A DNA stretch of 50,964 nt from Actinomycetes bacterium (GTDB lineage: Bacteria > Actinomycetota > Coriobacteriia > Anaerosomatales > Anaerosomataceae): NCBI GenBank assembly GCA_021373175.1, contig JAJFTE010000089.1:1-50964 (forward strand), given 5' to 3'. Made by a program: the position numbers and the translations under genes. Each line of letters opens with the position of its first letter. Positions within the stretch are counted from its first letter, which is position 1. Shown piece after piece: positions 43,481 to 50,964 of the stretch. The notes under the pieces are model-generated. The model had not been told where the DNA came from. It did not search any database and saw only the letters and a list, made by a program, of their open reading frames with translations.

Positions 43481-44602
43481 CTAGAAACGCGACGCTCCAA
43501 CATAGTCGCCGTTCGCCGCGATGCGCTCGGTCAACGACGAGACTTTCACGACATCGCCGGTGCTTGGCGCGTGAACGAAGTTGCCGTTGCCGACGTAGAT
43601 GCCGACATGATGCACCCGACCGGGATCGCCACCCGTTCCGAAGAAGACCAGATCGCCGGGACGCAGCAGGTCAAGGCGGTCGGGCGCGATATGGGAACCG
43701 GCGCTGTACTGGCCCCGGCTCGCCCTCGGGAGTGCGATGCCGATCTGCCGATACACATACTGGCACAGTCCCGAACAGTCGAAACCCGATGGCGTGGCGC
43801 CGCCCCAGCGATACGGTACGCCGAGATACTGCAACGCGATGGAAACGACTTCCGGGTGTCCAGTGGTGAGGTCCCCCTCGGCAGTCGAAGGTCTGCCGCC
43901 GCCGGAGTTCTTCGACGCGAGAGCGGCCGCCTGCGCGGCCCGTTCGGCCGCGAGTTTCGCCTGCCGCTCCGCTTCTGCTTTCATGAGTGACTTGACCTCG
44001 GCGTTCAGGGAGGCCACGTACGACTTCTGCTTCGCGATCCGCGTCTCGATGTCCTTCGCGCGCTGCTCGGCCTCGGTTCGCAATGCCACCTGCTCGGCCT
44101 CACGGCTCTCGAGGGCCGCCTGCAAGTCCTCGACCTGCGTCTTGGTGTCCTTCACCTGCCGGACGAGATCCGCGTCGCTTTGGTTGATGCGAGTGAGCAG
44201 GTCGAGGCGAGAGACGAAGTCATCGAACGACGTGGTGCCAAGAAGCACGCCTACCGCACTGCTGTTGCCTTCTTTGTAGATGCTCGCGGCGCGCTCCCCC
44301 AGCTGTCCCCGGGCTGCCGAGAGATCGCGGGCGGCGGTGTCAAGGTCCGCCTGTGTTGTTCGGATCTCCTCGCGCGTCTTGTCGAGCGCCTCAGAGATCG
44401 CGTTGTACGCTTCGACCTGCACTTCAAGATCGTTCGCCATCGCATCGAGCGCGGATTGCGCAGCGCCGGCCTCGGCCTTCTTCTTCTCGATGGCGGCGTT
44501 CGCCGGTTCGCCAGAGGCAGGTACCGTGCCGAGAACAAGGATGAAGGCGATCGTCAGAACAAGGGCCGCACGCCAGGGGTTGTCTGCGAATGTGGACCGC
44601 AC
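43481..44602 (-). CDS. secreted NlpC/P60 cell-wall peptidase with coiled coil
   Basis: GTG 44602, with GGAGGT five bases upstream, gives 373 residues and a clear signal peptide (AALVLTIAFILVLGTVPASG); the upstream opening at 44653 is rejected. A long coiled coil (about residues 37-230) leads to an NlpC/P60 domain with catalytic Cys276 in FDCSGLC, His332 in HHVGIYVG and a third polar residue, His344. This layout is that of RipA/CwlO-type D,L-endopeptidases that cut peptidoglycan peptides during growth or division. Such coiled coils are often docked to FtsEX. Confidence 0.92.
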   Translation of the reverse strand: MRSTFADNPWRAALVLTIAFILVLGTVPASGEPANAAIEKKKAEAGAAQSALDAMANDLEVQVEAYNAISEALDKTREEIRTTQADLDTAARDLSAARGQLGERAASIYKEGNSSAVGVLLGTTSFDDFVSRLDLLTRINQSDADLVRQVKDTKTQVEDLQAALESREAEQVALRTEAEQRAKDIETRIAKQKSYVASLNAEVKSLMKAEAERQAKLAAERAAQAAALASKNSGGGRPSTAEGDLTTGHPEVVSIALQYLGVPYRWGGATPSGFDCSGLCQYVYRQIGIALPRASRGQYSAGSHIAPDRLDLLRPGDLVFFGTGGDPGRVHHVGIYVGNGNFVHAPSTGDVVKVSSLTERIAANGDYVGASRF

Positions 44603-44678
44603 GATGCACCTCCAACTGCGTCTGCATGCTACGTCAAGAGGGCGGCCGGTCAAGCACTACGGCGTCGATACGTCTTGG

Positions 44679-44687
44679 ATTTTACCA
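44679..44687 (-). promoter_or_regulatory. extended -10 promoter upstream of the NlpC/P60 gene
   Basis: TGGTAAAAT on the minus strand is an extended -10 element about 75 bp before the gene, in the 150-bp gap after apt. The leader is too short for a c-di-AMP (ydaO-type) riboswitch, which often controls such genes in other actinobacteria. No clear -35. Confidence 0.35.
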
Positions 44688-44752
44688 CAACTGACCTGAA
44701 TCCCAGACCGCGAACGCTCCGCGACCTCAGAATCAAGCGGCGAGCCGGATGA

Positions 44753-45268
44753 TCAGTCGACGTGGATGAGCGACACGATCGTCGAATCGCCCAGCTTCTG
44801 GCGTCCGTCCAATGCGTCGAGTTCGATCAGGAAGGCAAACCCGGCGGTCCGGGCACCCGTGGCAGCTACAAGCGCGTTCTTTGCGGCCGCAGTCCCACCG
44901 GTGGCGAGCACATCGTCGACGATGAGCACGACGTCGCCGTCCTCAAGTGCGTCGGCATGGATCTCCAGCGAATCGGTCCCGTACTCAAGCGCGTACTCGG
45001 CTCTGGTGGTCACCCAGGGCAGCTTACCGGGCTTGCGAGCCGGCACGAAGCCCGCACCAAGCTTGTACGCAAGCGCCCCGCCGAAGATGAAGCCGCGAGC
45101 CTCGGCACCGAGCACCTTCGTGATCCCCGCGTCCGCGAACGCTTCGGCGATGGTATCGATGGCGCTACGGAAGCCCTCCGGGCTGGCCAGCAGCGGGGTA
45201 ATGTCCTTGAAGAGGATGCCTTCCTTAGGAAAATCCGGAATGTCGCGAATGTACGGAGAAAGATCCAC
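44753..45268 (-). CDS. apt: adenine phosphoribosyltransferase
   Basis: Apt salvages adenine to AMP using PRPP. The 171-residue protein starts MDLSPYIRDIPDFPKEGILF, has the base-binding ARGFIFGGALAYKLGAGF and the PRPP loop VLIVDDVLATGGT at residues 114-126. GTG 45268 follows AAGGAGATA. It lies downstream of the K+ channel and two genes from hpt, and complements the purine permease at 38.2 kb. Confidence 0.95.
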   Translation of the reverse strand: MDLSPYIRDIPDFPKEGILFKDITPLLASPEGFRSAIDTIAEAFADAGITKVLGAEARGFIFGGALAYKLGAGFVPARKPGKLPWVTTRAEYALEYGTDSLEIHADALEDGDVVLIVDDVLATGGTAAAKNALVAATGARTAGFAFLIELDALDGRQKLGDSTIVSLIHVD

Positions 45269-45342
45269 GAGTATCTCCTTAGTGATGCGGTCGGAACACG
45301 CGTTTTAGAGTAGCGCGGAAACGCGCCGACAGCCAGTACCGC

Positions 45343-46332
45343 CTAGAGCAGCGCCGCAAGGGCCGCGAGTTGCGCTCGCGTCCCGAGGACGACGAGCTCG
45401 TCTCCCGCCGAGAAGACAGTATCGGCGGGCGGGTTGGGATCGAGGGAGCCGGCCGAAGAACGAACGCCCAGGATGTACGCGCCCGTGCGCTCCCGGATCC
45501 TGGCATCCCTGATCGACATGCCGAGCAGCCCGGAGTGCGCGCCGACCACGACGGAGTCGAGGCGAAACTCAATCTCGTCACCACGCGTCACGACATCGAG
45601 GTAGTCCGACACGACCGGATGAAGCGCCATGTCAGCCATGCGGCGTCCGCCGATCACATTCGGCGTGAGCACGCGGTCAGCACCGGAGCGCAGGATCTTC
45701 GCCTCAGAGACCACGGCCGAAGAGCGCGCCACGATGTAAACCGCCGGATTGAGCGCACGCGCCGTCAAAGCCACGAACAGGTTGTCAGCATCCGTATCGA
45801 GCGCCGTGACCAGACCCTTTGCCTGCGCGACCCCCGCTTCGATGAGCACCATCTCGTCTGTCGCATCGCCATGCACGAAAAGCCAGCCCGATTCCTCCGC
45901 CACCTGCATGCATTCCTCACAGCTGTCGATAACGACGAACGGCACTCCCTGCTCGGCGAACGATCGAGCCACGACGGAACCAACCCGGCCGATGCCGACG
46001 ACGATGTAATGTTCGGATAGTTCCGAGACTCGCTTGTGCATACGGCGGCCCTCCAGGAGTGTCCGTAAGTGCCCCTCGACCATGAACTCGACGATCACAC
46101 TGAACGAATAGCCGATCCCGGCCACGCCGGCGAAGATGAGCGCCATCGTGAAGACGCGACCCGCCGGGGAGAGCGGTGCGACCTCCCGGTAGCCGACCGT
46201 GGTGATCGTTATGATCGTCATGTACAGCGAATCGAGGACGCCCCACTCCTCGATCACCCCGTAGCCTATCGTACCGATAAGCACAACGGCGACAAGAAGT
46301 GAGGCGGCGGTCACGACCCGTCGCACCATCAC
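45343..46332 (-). CDS. two-helix potassium channel with RCK (TrkA-N/TrkA-C) domains
   Basis: Two membrane helices surround a pore loop with the K+ filter TVGY (residues 45-48) in TITTVGYREVAPL. A Rossmann-type RCK domain follows (HYIVVGIGRVGSVVARSF, then FVVIDSCEE and HGDATDE), and a TrkA-C domain ends the 329-residue chain. This is an MthK/Kch-type channel gated by a cytoplasmic ligand such as nucleotide or Ca2+. The start is GTG 46332 or ATG 46329, overlapping the hpt stop, so it is co-translated with hpt. Confidence 0.92.
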   Translation of the reverse strand: MMVRRVVTAASLLVAVVLIGTIGYGVIEEWGVLDSLYMTIITITTVGYREVAPLSPAGRVFTMALIFAGVAGIGYSFSVIVEFMVEGHLRTLLEGRRMHKRVSELSEHYIVVGIGRVGSVVARSFAEQGVPFVVIDSCEECMQVAEESGWLFVHGDATDEMVLIEAGVAQAKGLVTALDTDADNLFVALTARALNPAVYIVARSSAVVSEAKILRSGADRVLTPNVIGGRRMADMALHPVVSDYLDVVTRGDEIEFRLDSVVVGAHSGLLGMSIRDARIRERTGAYILGVRSSAGSLDPNPPADTVFSAGDELVVLGTRAQLAALAALL

Positions 46333-46877
46333 CCCATCACCTCGTCGCGCAACCTGGCAAGAAACGGGAGGTTGCGGTAGCGGCCGCCAAGGTCCATGCC
46401 GTATCCGACCACGAACCTGTCCGGGATGCGGGCACCCACGTACTCGATCGGCAGATCCGCCAGTCGCCGCACGTCCTTATCGAAGAGCGTGCAGACAGCA
46501 AGGCTCGCCGGTTTTCGCTGGCGCAAGACGCCGAGAAGATAGTTGAGCGTGAGTCCTGTGTCGATGATGTCTTCGACGACGAGCACGTCTCGGCCGACGA
46601 TGGGGTCATCGAGGTCCTTCGTGATCCGTACGGCAACGCCACCGCCCCCGTACGCGGAGATCGCCATGAAGTCGAGCGTCAAGGGCAGATCGATCGCGCG
46701 ACTGAGATCCGCCAGAAAGATGAAGCCGCCCCGTAGCACGGTGACAAGCGCGAGGTCGCGGCCACGATAGTCATCGGTTATCTCGGCTCCGAGGCGGGTG
46801 ACAAGATCGGCGATGTCTTCGGACGAGAAAGCGACGCCTTCGATGGCCGGATCGTGAAACGCGTGATATCCCTTCAT
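46329..46877 (-). CDS. hpt: hypoxanthine phosphoribosyltransferase
   Basis: Hpt converts hypoxanthine or guanine to IMP or GMP with PRPP. The 182-residue protein has VLRGGFIFLADLSRAI, the flexible-loop SAYGGG, and the PRPP motif VLVVEDIIDTGLT at residues 98-110. ATG 46877 overlaps the stop of the upstream PD-(D/E)XK-like gene by four bases (ATGA). In many Gram-positives hpt sits with tilS and ftsH; here it is in a different operon with a K+ channel. Confidence 0.95.
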   Translation of the reverse strand: MKGYHAFHDPAIEGVAFSSEDIADLVTRLGAEITDDYRGRDLALVTVLRGGFIFLADLSRAIDLPLTLDFMAISAYGGGGVAVRITKDLDDPIVGRDVLVVEDIIDTGLTLNYLLGVLRQRKPASLAVCTLFDKDVRRLADLPIEYVGARIPDRFVVGYGMDLGGRYRNLPFLARLRDEVMG

Positions 46878-47317
46878 CCATCACGCTCCGGCCATGTCTC
46901 GGGTGCGGCGTCGAGTCCTCCGCCCTCGCTGTGCGGGCGTTGCTGCACGGGGATGCCGTACTTGAAGAGCAATCGCCGGAAGTCCTTCTGATACAGCACC
47001 TTGATACTGATTTCCGGGTACAGCTCTTTGAGCCGACGGACCTTGCGGTTCTTCTTCGTTACGAGCTTCTGGTTCATAGTGGTCAGCTCAATGAACAGGT
47101 CGAACTCCGAGAGATAGAAGTCCGGGGCGAACGACGCGATGACGTTGCCATTGCCGTCCCACTCGATCGGAAACGAGCGCGGTTCGTATTCCCACTCGAT
47201 CCGGTAGAAGTCGAGGATCTGAGCAGCGACGCGCTCGCTCGGGTGCGCGAACGAGATGCCCACGACTTTGGACGAAACAGGCAGCTGCTCTCCGTCTTCT
47301 TCGATCCACTCGGTCAT
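46874..47317 (-). CDS. hypothetical protein with PD-(D/E)XK nuclease-like core
   Basis: The 147-residue protein has a predicted restriction-endonuclease-like order: an N-terminal helix with Glu29 (SERVAAQILDFY), then APDFYL (Asp66), then FIELTT (Glu77) followed by basic residues KLVTKKNRK and a beta strand EISIKVLY. The usual ExK lysine is replaced by Thr79, so catalysis is uncertain unless a nearby lysine migrates into place. It lies between the MerR gene (6 bp) and hpt (overlap). I do not recognise a named family; the fold call is by eye. Confidence 0.6.
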   Translation of the reverse strand: MTEWIEEDGEQLPVSSKVVGISFAHPSERVAAQILDFYRIEWEYEPRSFPIEWDGNGNVIASFAPDFYLSEFDLFIELTTMNQKLVTKKNRKVRRLKELYPEISIKVLYQKDFRRLLFKYGIPVQQRPHSEGGGLDAAPETWPERDG

Positions 47318-47323
47318 GGCGTC

Positions 47324-48034
47324 CTACACGACATCATCGAACACGCGCGCCAACGCGCGATGGAGCATCGATTGCTTCAGGGTGCCGGTGAGCTCTGTGA
47401 GCTCGCTGAGCGTGTCCATGAGCTTCTGCCTCACCTCCGGTGTACGGTGCCGCACCGAGGACATGAGGGCCTGCGAGAAGAAGGTCGCCTCCCGCTCCGC
47501 GAAGGTCTCATACATCCGCAGATGACGCGGCTCGATGCCGAACTTGCGGAGATCCCAACACGCGTGAGCGATGGCTATGTCGGAGCCTGCGATCTCGTCG
47601 CCGCGCTCGCTTGCGATCAGAACGACCAACCCGAAATCGGCGAGCTCTTTGACGAACGACGTTGGCAAGCCGAGCATGTCGGGCGCTTGTGAAACGGGGA
47701 CGCTCTCCGCTTCTTCAAGCGGCAGCAAGAGCGCCTCGGCATGAGAAGCCACGGGCTGCAACTCCGGCGGCACACGCCCTTTGTCGATCTCCTTGAGCTT
47801 CTCGCGAATCACCGCGAGCGGCATGAAATGCTCCTTCTGCAACCGCAGCACGAGCTCAATTCGCGAGACATCCGCCGGATGGAACTTGCGGTAGCCGCCA
47901 CCGGTGCGCTCAGGCGAAACCAGACCCTCGTCCTCCAGGAAGCGGATCTTCGAGATGGACAGGTCCGGATACTGCTCTGACAGTCTCTCGACGACCTCAC
48001 CGATCGTCATGAAGTCCCGCGAGCCCTCGGCCAT
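47324..48034 (-). CDS. MerR-family regulator, FtsR-like
   Basis: The 236-residue protein has an N-terminal MerR helix-turn-helix (MTIGEVVERL, ISKIRFLEDEGLVSPERTGGGYRKF) and a longer C-terminal part without metal-binding cysteines. ATG 48034 follows GGAGGGGG. It is directly downstream of an FHA-domain gene. The FHA-MerR pair near glycine-cleavage genes matches garA-Rv1828 in Mycobacterium and odhI-ftsR in Corynebacterium, where FtsR activates ftsZ. The function here is inferred from this context. Confidence 0.8.
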   Translation of the reverse strand: MAEGSRDFMTIGEVVERLSEQYPDLSISKIRFLEDEGLVSPERTGGGYRKFHPADVSRIELVLRLQKEHFMPLAVIREKLKEIDKGRVPPELQPVASHAEALLLPLEEAESVPVSQAPDMLGLPTSFVKELADFGLVVLIASERGDEIAGSDIAIAHACWDLRKFGIEPRHLRMYETFAEREATFFSQALMSSVRHRTPEVRQKLMDTLSELTELTGTLKQSMLHRALARVFDDVV

Positions 48035-48035
48035 A

Positions 48036-48482
48036 CTACGCGCCCCCTCCGGAGAGGTAGATCATCCTGAAACGCCCGATCTGCAGAGCATCCCCGTCGT
48101 GCAGAAGCGCTTTATCGACGAGGAGGCCGTTCACGTAGGTACCATTGAGCGAGTCGGCGTCTTCCACCGTAACGCCTTCGGGCGAACGGCGAAGCCTTGC
48201 ATGACTGCGCGAAACCGTCACGTCGTTGAGAAAGATGTCAGAGTCCGGGTCGCGCCCCACCGTGAGGTCGTCGGCGTCGATATAGAATCGCTCCCCAACT
48301 TCGACGCCCTTGTGCACCACGAGAACGGGGCCTTCGACGCTCGTCCCACCTGGAACGGCCGTGATTCGCTCGGCTGCAACGGGCTCGAAGGATGCCGTTG
48401 TCTGGGAGAGACGCGCTCCGCACTGCGCGCAGATGCGGTCCTCAGCGCTCACAACGCTGTCGCACGCAGGACACCGATCCAT
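48036..48482 (-). CDS. zinc-ribbon FHA-domain protein, GarA/OdhI-like
   Basis: ATG 48482, with GAGGTGG upstream, gives 148 residues; the ORF opening at 48506 is rejected. An N-terminal zinc ribbon (C4, C7, C18, C21) is followed by a QTTASF segment (T28, T29) and an FHA domain with R77, S91, H94 and N113-G114 in VGRDPDSDIFLNDVTVSRSH and SLNGTYVNG. FHA domains bind phosphothreonine. In GarA/OdhI an N-terminal ETT motif is phosphorylated and folds back on the FHA domain; the QTT here may do the same. No Ser/Thr kinase is in the window. Confidence 0.83.
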   Translation of the reverse strand: MDRCPACDSVVSAEDRICAQCGARLSQTTASFEPVAAERITAVPGGTSVEGPVLVVHKGVEVGERFYIDADDLTVGRDPDSDIFLNDVTVSRSHARLRRSPEGVTVEDADSLNGTYVNGLLVDKALLHDGDALQIGRFRMIYLSGGGA

Positions 48483-48520
48483 TCCGACCACCTCTGTCGC
48501 TCGCACGGAGCCGAACCAGG

Positions 48521-48781
48521 CTACTCCAGAAAGCCGAACTCATGCTTCTTAAAAGACTGCGCGATCTGTTCTTCGAGCGCCGCTGAAACCTCGGGGTTCT
48601 CCAGCACCCGGGCAAGCTTCTCTTCGCTCAGCCGGTTCTTCACGTACGGGTCGTTCAGCGCATCAGCAAGCTTCCGGCCATTCTGGACCTCGCGGATGAC
48701 GTACTCCACCACGCGCTCCTCGATGACATCGATAGCAAGGTCGTTCAGGAACGCCTGGATCTTCTCGGCAACAGTGGGCAC
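48521..48781 (-). CDS. small conserved-looking hypothetical protein
   Basis: GTG 48781 with GAGGAGGAAG upstream gives an 86-residue, mostly helical protein beginning MPTVAEKIQAFLNDLAIDVIE and ending AQSFKKHEFGFLE. The longer frame to 48886 lacks a ribosome site. It contains no cysteine and no membrane segment. It sits between the RsiG-like and FHA genes. I do not recognise a family. Confidence 0.65.
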   Translation of the reverse strand: MPTVAEKIQAFLNDLAIDVIEERVVEYVIREVQNGRKLADALNDPYVKNRLSEEKLARVLENPEVSAALEEQIAQSFKKHEFGFLE

Positions 48782-48824
48782 GCTTCCTCCTCGGGATCGG
48801 TCACCTTTGCTCGGCGCGGTCGCC

Positions 48825-49148
48825 TTATTCGTCCCAGTCGTCGTCAGCGTCGTCAGGCACGGTGACATCGAACCTTGACACACCATGCAGATCGCTCGAC
48901 ATGATGTCGATCAGACGCTCAATGTCGTGGCCCGAGACAACGTCGCCACCCGACTCTCGCTGGTTCTTGAGACGACGCACGAGTTCCGCACGCAGGATGT
49001 CGATCTTGCCATGCAGGACACGTCTGCGATAGCTGACCTTCTGTTCCTCTTGGTACAGATCGTCGAGGAGCTCACGAAGTTCCTCGACCGACTTGTCCTC
49101 GAGTTCGAGCAGCGCGTTGTCCGCGGAGCGCTTCTTGTCCTCGCTCAT
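48825..49148 (-). CDS. rsiG: RsiG-like c-di-GMP-binding anti-sigma factor
   Basis: In Streptomyces, RsiG is a coiled-coil protein that, bound to c-di-GMP, holds the sporulation sigma factor WhiG; a Rubrobacter homologue acts as a homodimer. This 107-residue protein has one antiparallel-helix core with SYRRRVLHGKIDILRAEL. The c-di-GMP signature E-x3-S-x2-R-x3-Q-x3-D is seen as E35, S39, R42, H46 and D50, with His in place of Gln. ATG 49148 follows GGGAGGGA. No whiG-type sigma gene is in the window. Family assignment is by motif, from memory. Confidence 0.72.
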   Translation of the reverse strand: MSEDKKRSADNALLELEDKSVEELRELLDDLYQEEQKVSYRRRVLHGKIDILRAELVRRLKNQRESGGDVVSGHDIERLIDIMSSDLHGVSRFDVTVPDDADDDWDE

Positions 49149-49242
49149 CGTCCCTCCCAGCCTCTGGGAACCGTGTGGCTCTTGCACAGATTGTAGCAGA
49201 AGCCAACGACATCACGCCTCTACCTCCGGCTTACGTGTACCC

Positions 49243-50013
49243 TCAGGCGAGGGTCCTGAAGCCGTCAACAAGCGACGCGGCGGTGTCCGTCTCGGCAGGC
49301 GTCAACCGCCCTGGCACCAACGTCATGCCCAGCGACTCCTCAAATGCCCGGACGATCGCCGAGACGATCGCCTCGGCCTCCGGAGCGCCACCCGGGGCCG
49401 CCTCGAGCGTCGCGGTCTGGGCGCGAAGCCGCCTGCCGCCCCCCTCCCCGAGCCGAAAAACGCGAGCCTCCGCGTCGGCGTCACGCGTCCGAACGAACGA
49501 GCCGTGTTGCAGCACGGCGCCGTGGTCCCACAGCTGCGCACTGCCGGAGAGTTTTGCCGCGCCCAGGCACAGATCGGCGTGCGTTGCGTGCAGGTAACAC
49601 GCGCCGGCTCCCTCCTCGCCTCGCGCCCGCCCTGTGAGGTCCGCCGGAACGCCCAGTAGCTGATACGCGGCGGCGAGCGCGCCGCATAAGACACGATAGC
49701 TCGCGCTCACGCCGCGCGGCATCCCGTCATCAAGCGAAGCCGCCACCGAATAGGTGACTTCATCATCGTGCAGCACACCACGTCCGCCTGTGGGCCGACG
49801 CACCACATCGAAACCGCGGCGTCGGCAGTACGCAAGATCTACGTCATCCTCAGACTGGAAGCGACCGAGCGTGACCGTCGGCACCCGCCAACGATAGACA
49901 CGAAGCGTCGGCGGCACCTGGTCGGCCGAGCGAGCGGCAACGACGGCCCTGTCGACGGCCATATTCCACGCACCGTCGACCGGACCGTCCTGGATGAATC
50001 GCCATGTCTGCAC
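49243..50013 (-). CDS. lipM: lipoate/octanoate protein ligase family, probable octanoyltransferase LipM
   Basis: The BPL/LplA-fold protein (256 residues) has VVRRPTGGRGVLHDDEVTYSV, the conserved lysine K154 in LGAAKLSGSAQ, a possible acyl-accepting cysteine C139 in GACY, and VLQHGSF. These match LipM octanoyltransferases better than lipoate ligases, though an LplA-type ligase is possible. Its GTG start is 16 bp downstream of gcvPB; glycine-cleavage H protein is a lipoylated substrate, so the pairing makes sense. Confidence 0.82.
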   Translation of the reverse strand: MQTWRFIQDGPVDGAWNMAVDRAVVAARSADQVPPTLRVYRWRVPTVTLGRFQSEDDVDLAYCRRRGFDVVRRPTGGRGVLHDDEVTYSVAASLDDGMPRGVSASYRVLCGALAAAYQLLGVPADLTGRARGEEGAGACYLHATHADLCLGAAKLSGSAQLWDHGAVLQHGSFVRTRDADAEARVFRLGEGGGRRLRAQTATLEAAPGGAPEAEAIVSAIVRAFEESLGMTLVPGRLTPAETDTAASLVDGFRTLA

Positions 50014-50028
50014 GCGAGACGTCGCCAG

Positions 50029-50964
50029 CTACTCCGCAGGCTTCCACGCAAGATCGGGGTTCTTGACCGCCGCTGCTTCGTCGAGCCGTCGCACGGGCGT
50101 TGTGTATGGCGCCCCGTGCAGCATCTCAGGATCCTCTTCCGCTTCACGCGCGATGACCAGCATCACGTCGACGAACCGGTCGAGCACGTCCAGGCTCTCG
50201 GTCTCCGTGGGCTCGATCATCATCGCTTCATGCACGATCAGCGGGAAGTACACCGTTGGGGGATGCATGCCGTAATCAAGCAGGCGTTTCGCCATGTCAA
50301 GCGTGCGAACGCCGTGCTCCTTGCGCTGGCGCTCCCCCGACAACACGAACTCGTGCATGCAGCTGCGATCGTACGCAAGGTCGAACGCACCGCGCAGCCG
50401 CTCCTTCAGGTAGTTCGCGGAGAGGACCGCCTGCTCGGCGACCTCACGGATTCCCTCGGCACCGAGCGCGCGGATGTACGTGTACGCGCGGACGTGCACG
50501 CCGAAGTTGCCGAGATACGCCTTCATGCGCCCGATCGAGCGCGCTGGCGTGGCAAGCGCGAAGCTGCCGTCGGCGTCCTTCACAACGACCGGGCCCGGCA
50601 GGAACTCCGCGAGTGCCCCGGTCACGCAGACGGGACCCGAGCCGGGTCCGCCGCCACCGTGCGGGGTCGCGAACGTCTTGTGCAGGTTGATGTGCATCGC
50701 ATCGAAGCCCATATCGCCGGGACGCGCCTTGCCAAGGATCGCGTTCAGGTTGGCGCCGTCGCAGAATGCGAGCGCACCGGCCTCATGCACCATGCGCGTG
50801 ATTTCGACGATGTTCTCGTCGAAAAGTCCAAGCGTGTTCGGGTTCGTCAGCATGAGCGCCGCGACATCGGTGCCAAGCGCCGCTTTGAGCGCGGCCAGGT
50901 CGACGCCGCCACGTTCGTCGCTCGACACCTGGGTGACCGTGTAGCCGCACATGGCGACGGTGGC
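50029..50964 (-). CDS. gcvPB: glycine dehydrogenase (decarboxylating) subunit 2, 5' end cut by window
   Basis: GcvPB is the PLP-binding half of the two-subunit P protein of the glycine cleavage system. The frame runs off the window edge, so the N-terminal part is missing; the ATG at 50952 is internal. The PLP lysine is in [21 protein letters not shown]-type sequence ([15 protein letters not shown]), with [12 protein letters not shown] before it and [21 protein letters not shown]-like sequence near the end. The split form (gcvPA plus gcvPB) is typical of Gram-positives and thermophiles; gcvPA should lie upstream. Confidence 0.95.
   Translation of the reverse strand, partial: ATVAMCGYTVTQVSSDERGGVDLAALKAALGTDVAALMLTNPNTLGLFDENIVEITRMVHEAGALAFCDGANLNAILGKARPGDMGFDAMHINLHKTFATPHGGGGPGSGPVCVTGALAEFLPGPVVVKDADGSFALATPARSIGRMKAYLGNFGVHVRAYTYIRALGAEGIREVAEQAVLSANYLKERLRGAFDLAYDRSCMHEFVLSGERQRKEHGVRTLDMAKRLLDYGMHPPTVYFPLIVHEAMMIEPTETESLDVLDRFVDVMLVIAREAEEDPEMLHGAPYTTPVRRLDEAAAVKNPDLAWKPAE

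Noticed and set aside
44603-44752. A c-di-AMP (ydaO-type) riboswitch before the NlpC/P60 gene
   Set aside because: The leader after the likely promoter is only about 70 bases and shows none of the conserved elements.
1-50964. CRISPR arrays, IS elements, prophage or att sites
   Set aside because: No repeated spacer pattern, transposase, integrase or terminal repeat was found while reading the window; gene order looks vertically inherited.

Overview
The window is a stretch of GC-rich bacterial chromosome carrying housekeeping genes almost end to end. The gene set points to a deep-branching actinobacterium of the Coriobacteriia type (inference from gene content; no rRNA is present). Actinobacterial marks are the lexA / LysM protein / nrdR cluster, the FHA protein / MerR regulator / glycine-cleavage neighbourhood known from mycobacteria, and an RsiG-like protein. 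Other traits are shared with Firmicutes: RNase Y plus RNase J, SpoVS, and the order cinA-recA-rny-spoVS-miaB. I see no IS element, prophage, CRISPR array, tRNA or rRNA.

Layout, plus strand (1-41 kb). 1-9 kb: translation and RNA turnover genes infB-rbfA-nrnA-truB-ribF-rpsO-pnp and an M16 peptidase. 9-12 kb: dapB, aspartate kinase and dapA. 12-22 kb: RNase J, uppP, ftsK, a RodZ-like protein, yajQ, rimO, pgsA, cinA and thpR. 22-29.4 kb: SOS-controlled recA, recX, a gene-free 366-bp gap that appears to encode a structured RNA, rny, an uncharacterised GHKL ATPase, spoVS, a PHP phosphoesterase and miaB. 29.4-35.3 kb: a fused MEMO-AMMECR1 protein, miaA, dapF, dapL and hflX. lexA (minus strand) then faces a LysM protein across a shared region holding a perfect SOS box, followed by nrdR, dut, a Nudix hydrolase and two NCS2 nucleobase permeases.

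Layout, minus strand (41-51 kb). From the window end inward: gcvPB (cut by the edge), lipM-like, an RsiG-like c-di-GMP anti-sigma factor, a small conserved protein, an FHA protein, a MerR regulator, a PD-(D/E)XK-like protein, hpt, a K+ channel with RCK domain, apt, an NlpC/P60 peptidase, a deletion scar of an iorA-iorB operon still joined to its tandem-ACT gene, and three small membrane or hypothetical genes.

How the genes work together. lysC, dapA, dapB, dapL and dapF give meso-diaminopimelate by the one-step aminotransferase route, lacking only asd here. pnp, rny, rnj, nrnA, the PHP protein and thpR cover RNA processing and turnover. recA, lexA and the LysM protein form an SOS module with visible LexA operators. 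Two permeases with apt and hpt support nucleobase salvage. YajQ and the RsiG-like protein suggest c-di-GMP signalling.

The least expected features are the structured RNA candidate upstream of rny, the iorA/iorB scar, the RsiG motif, and the GHKL ATPase in the position that ymdB holds in Bacillus.
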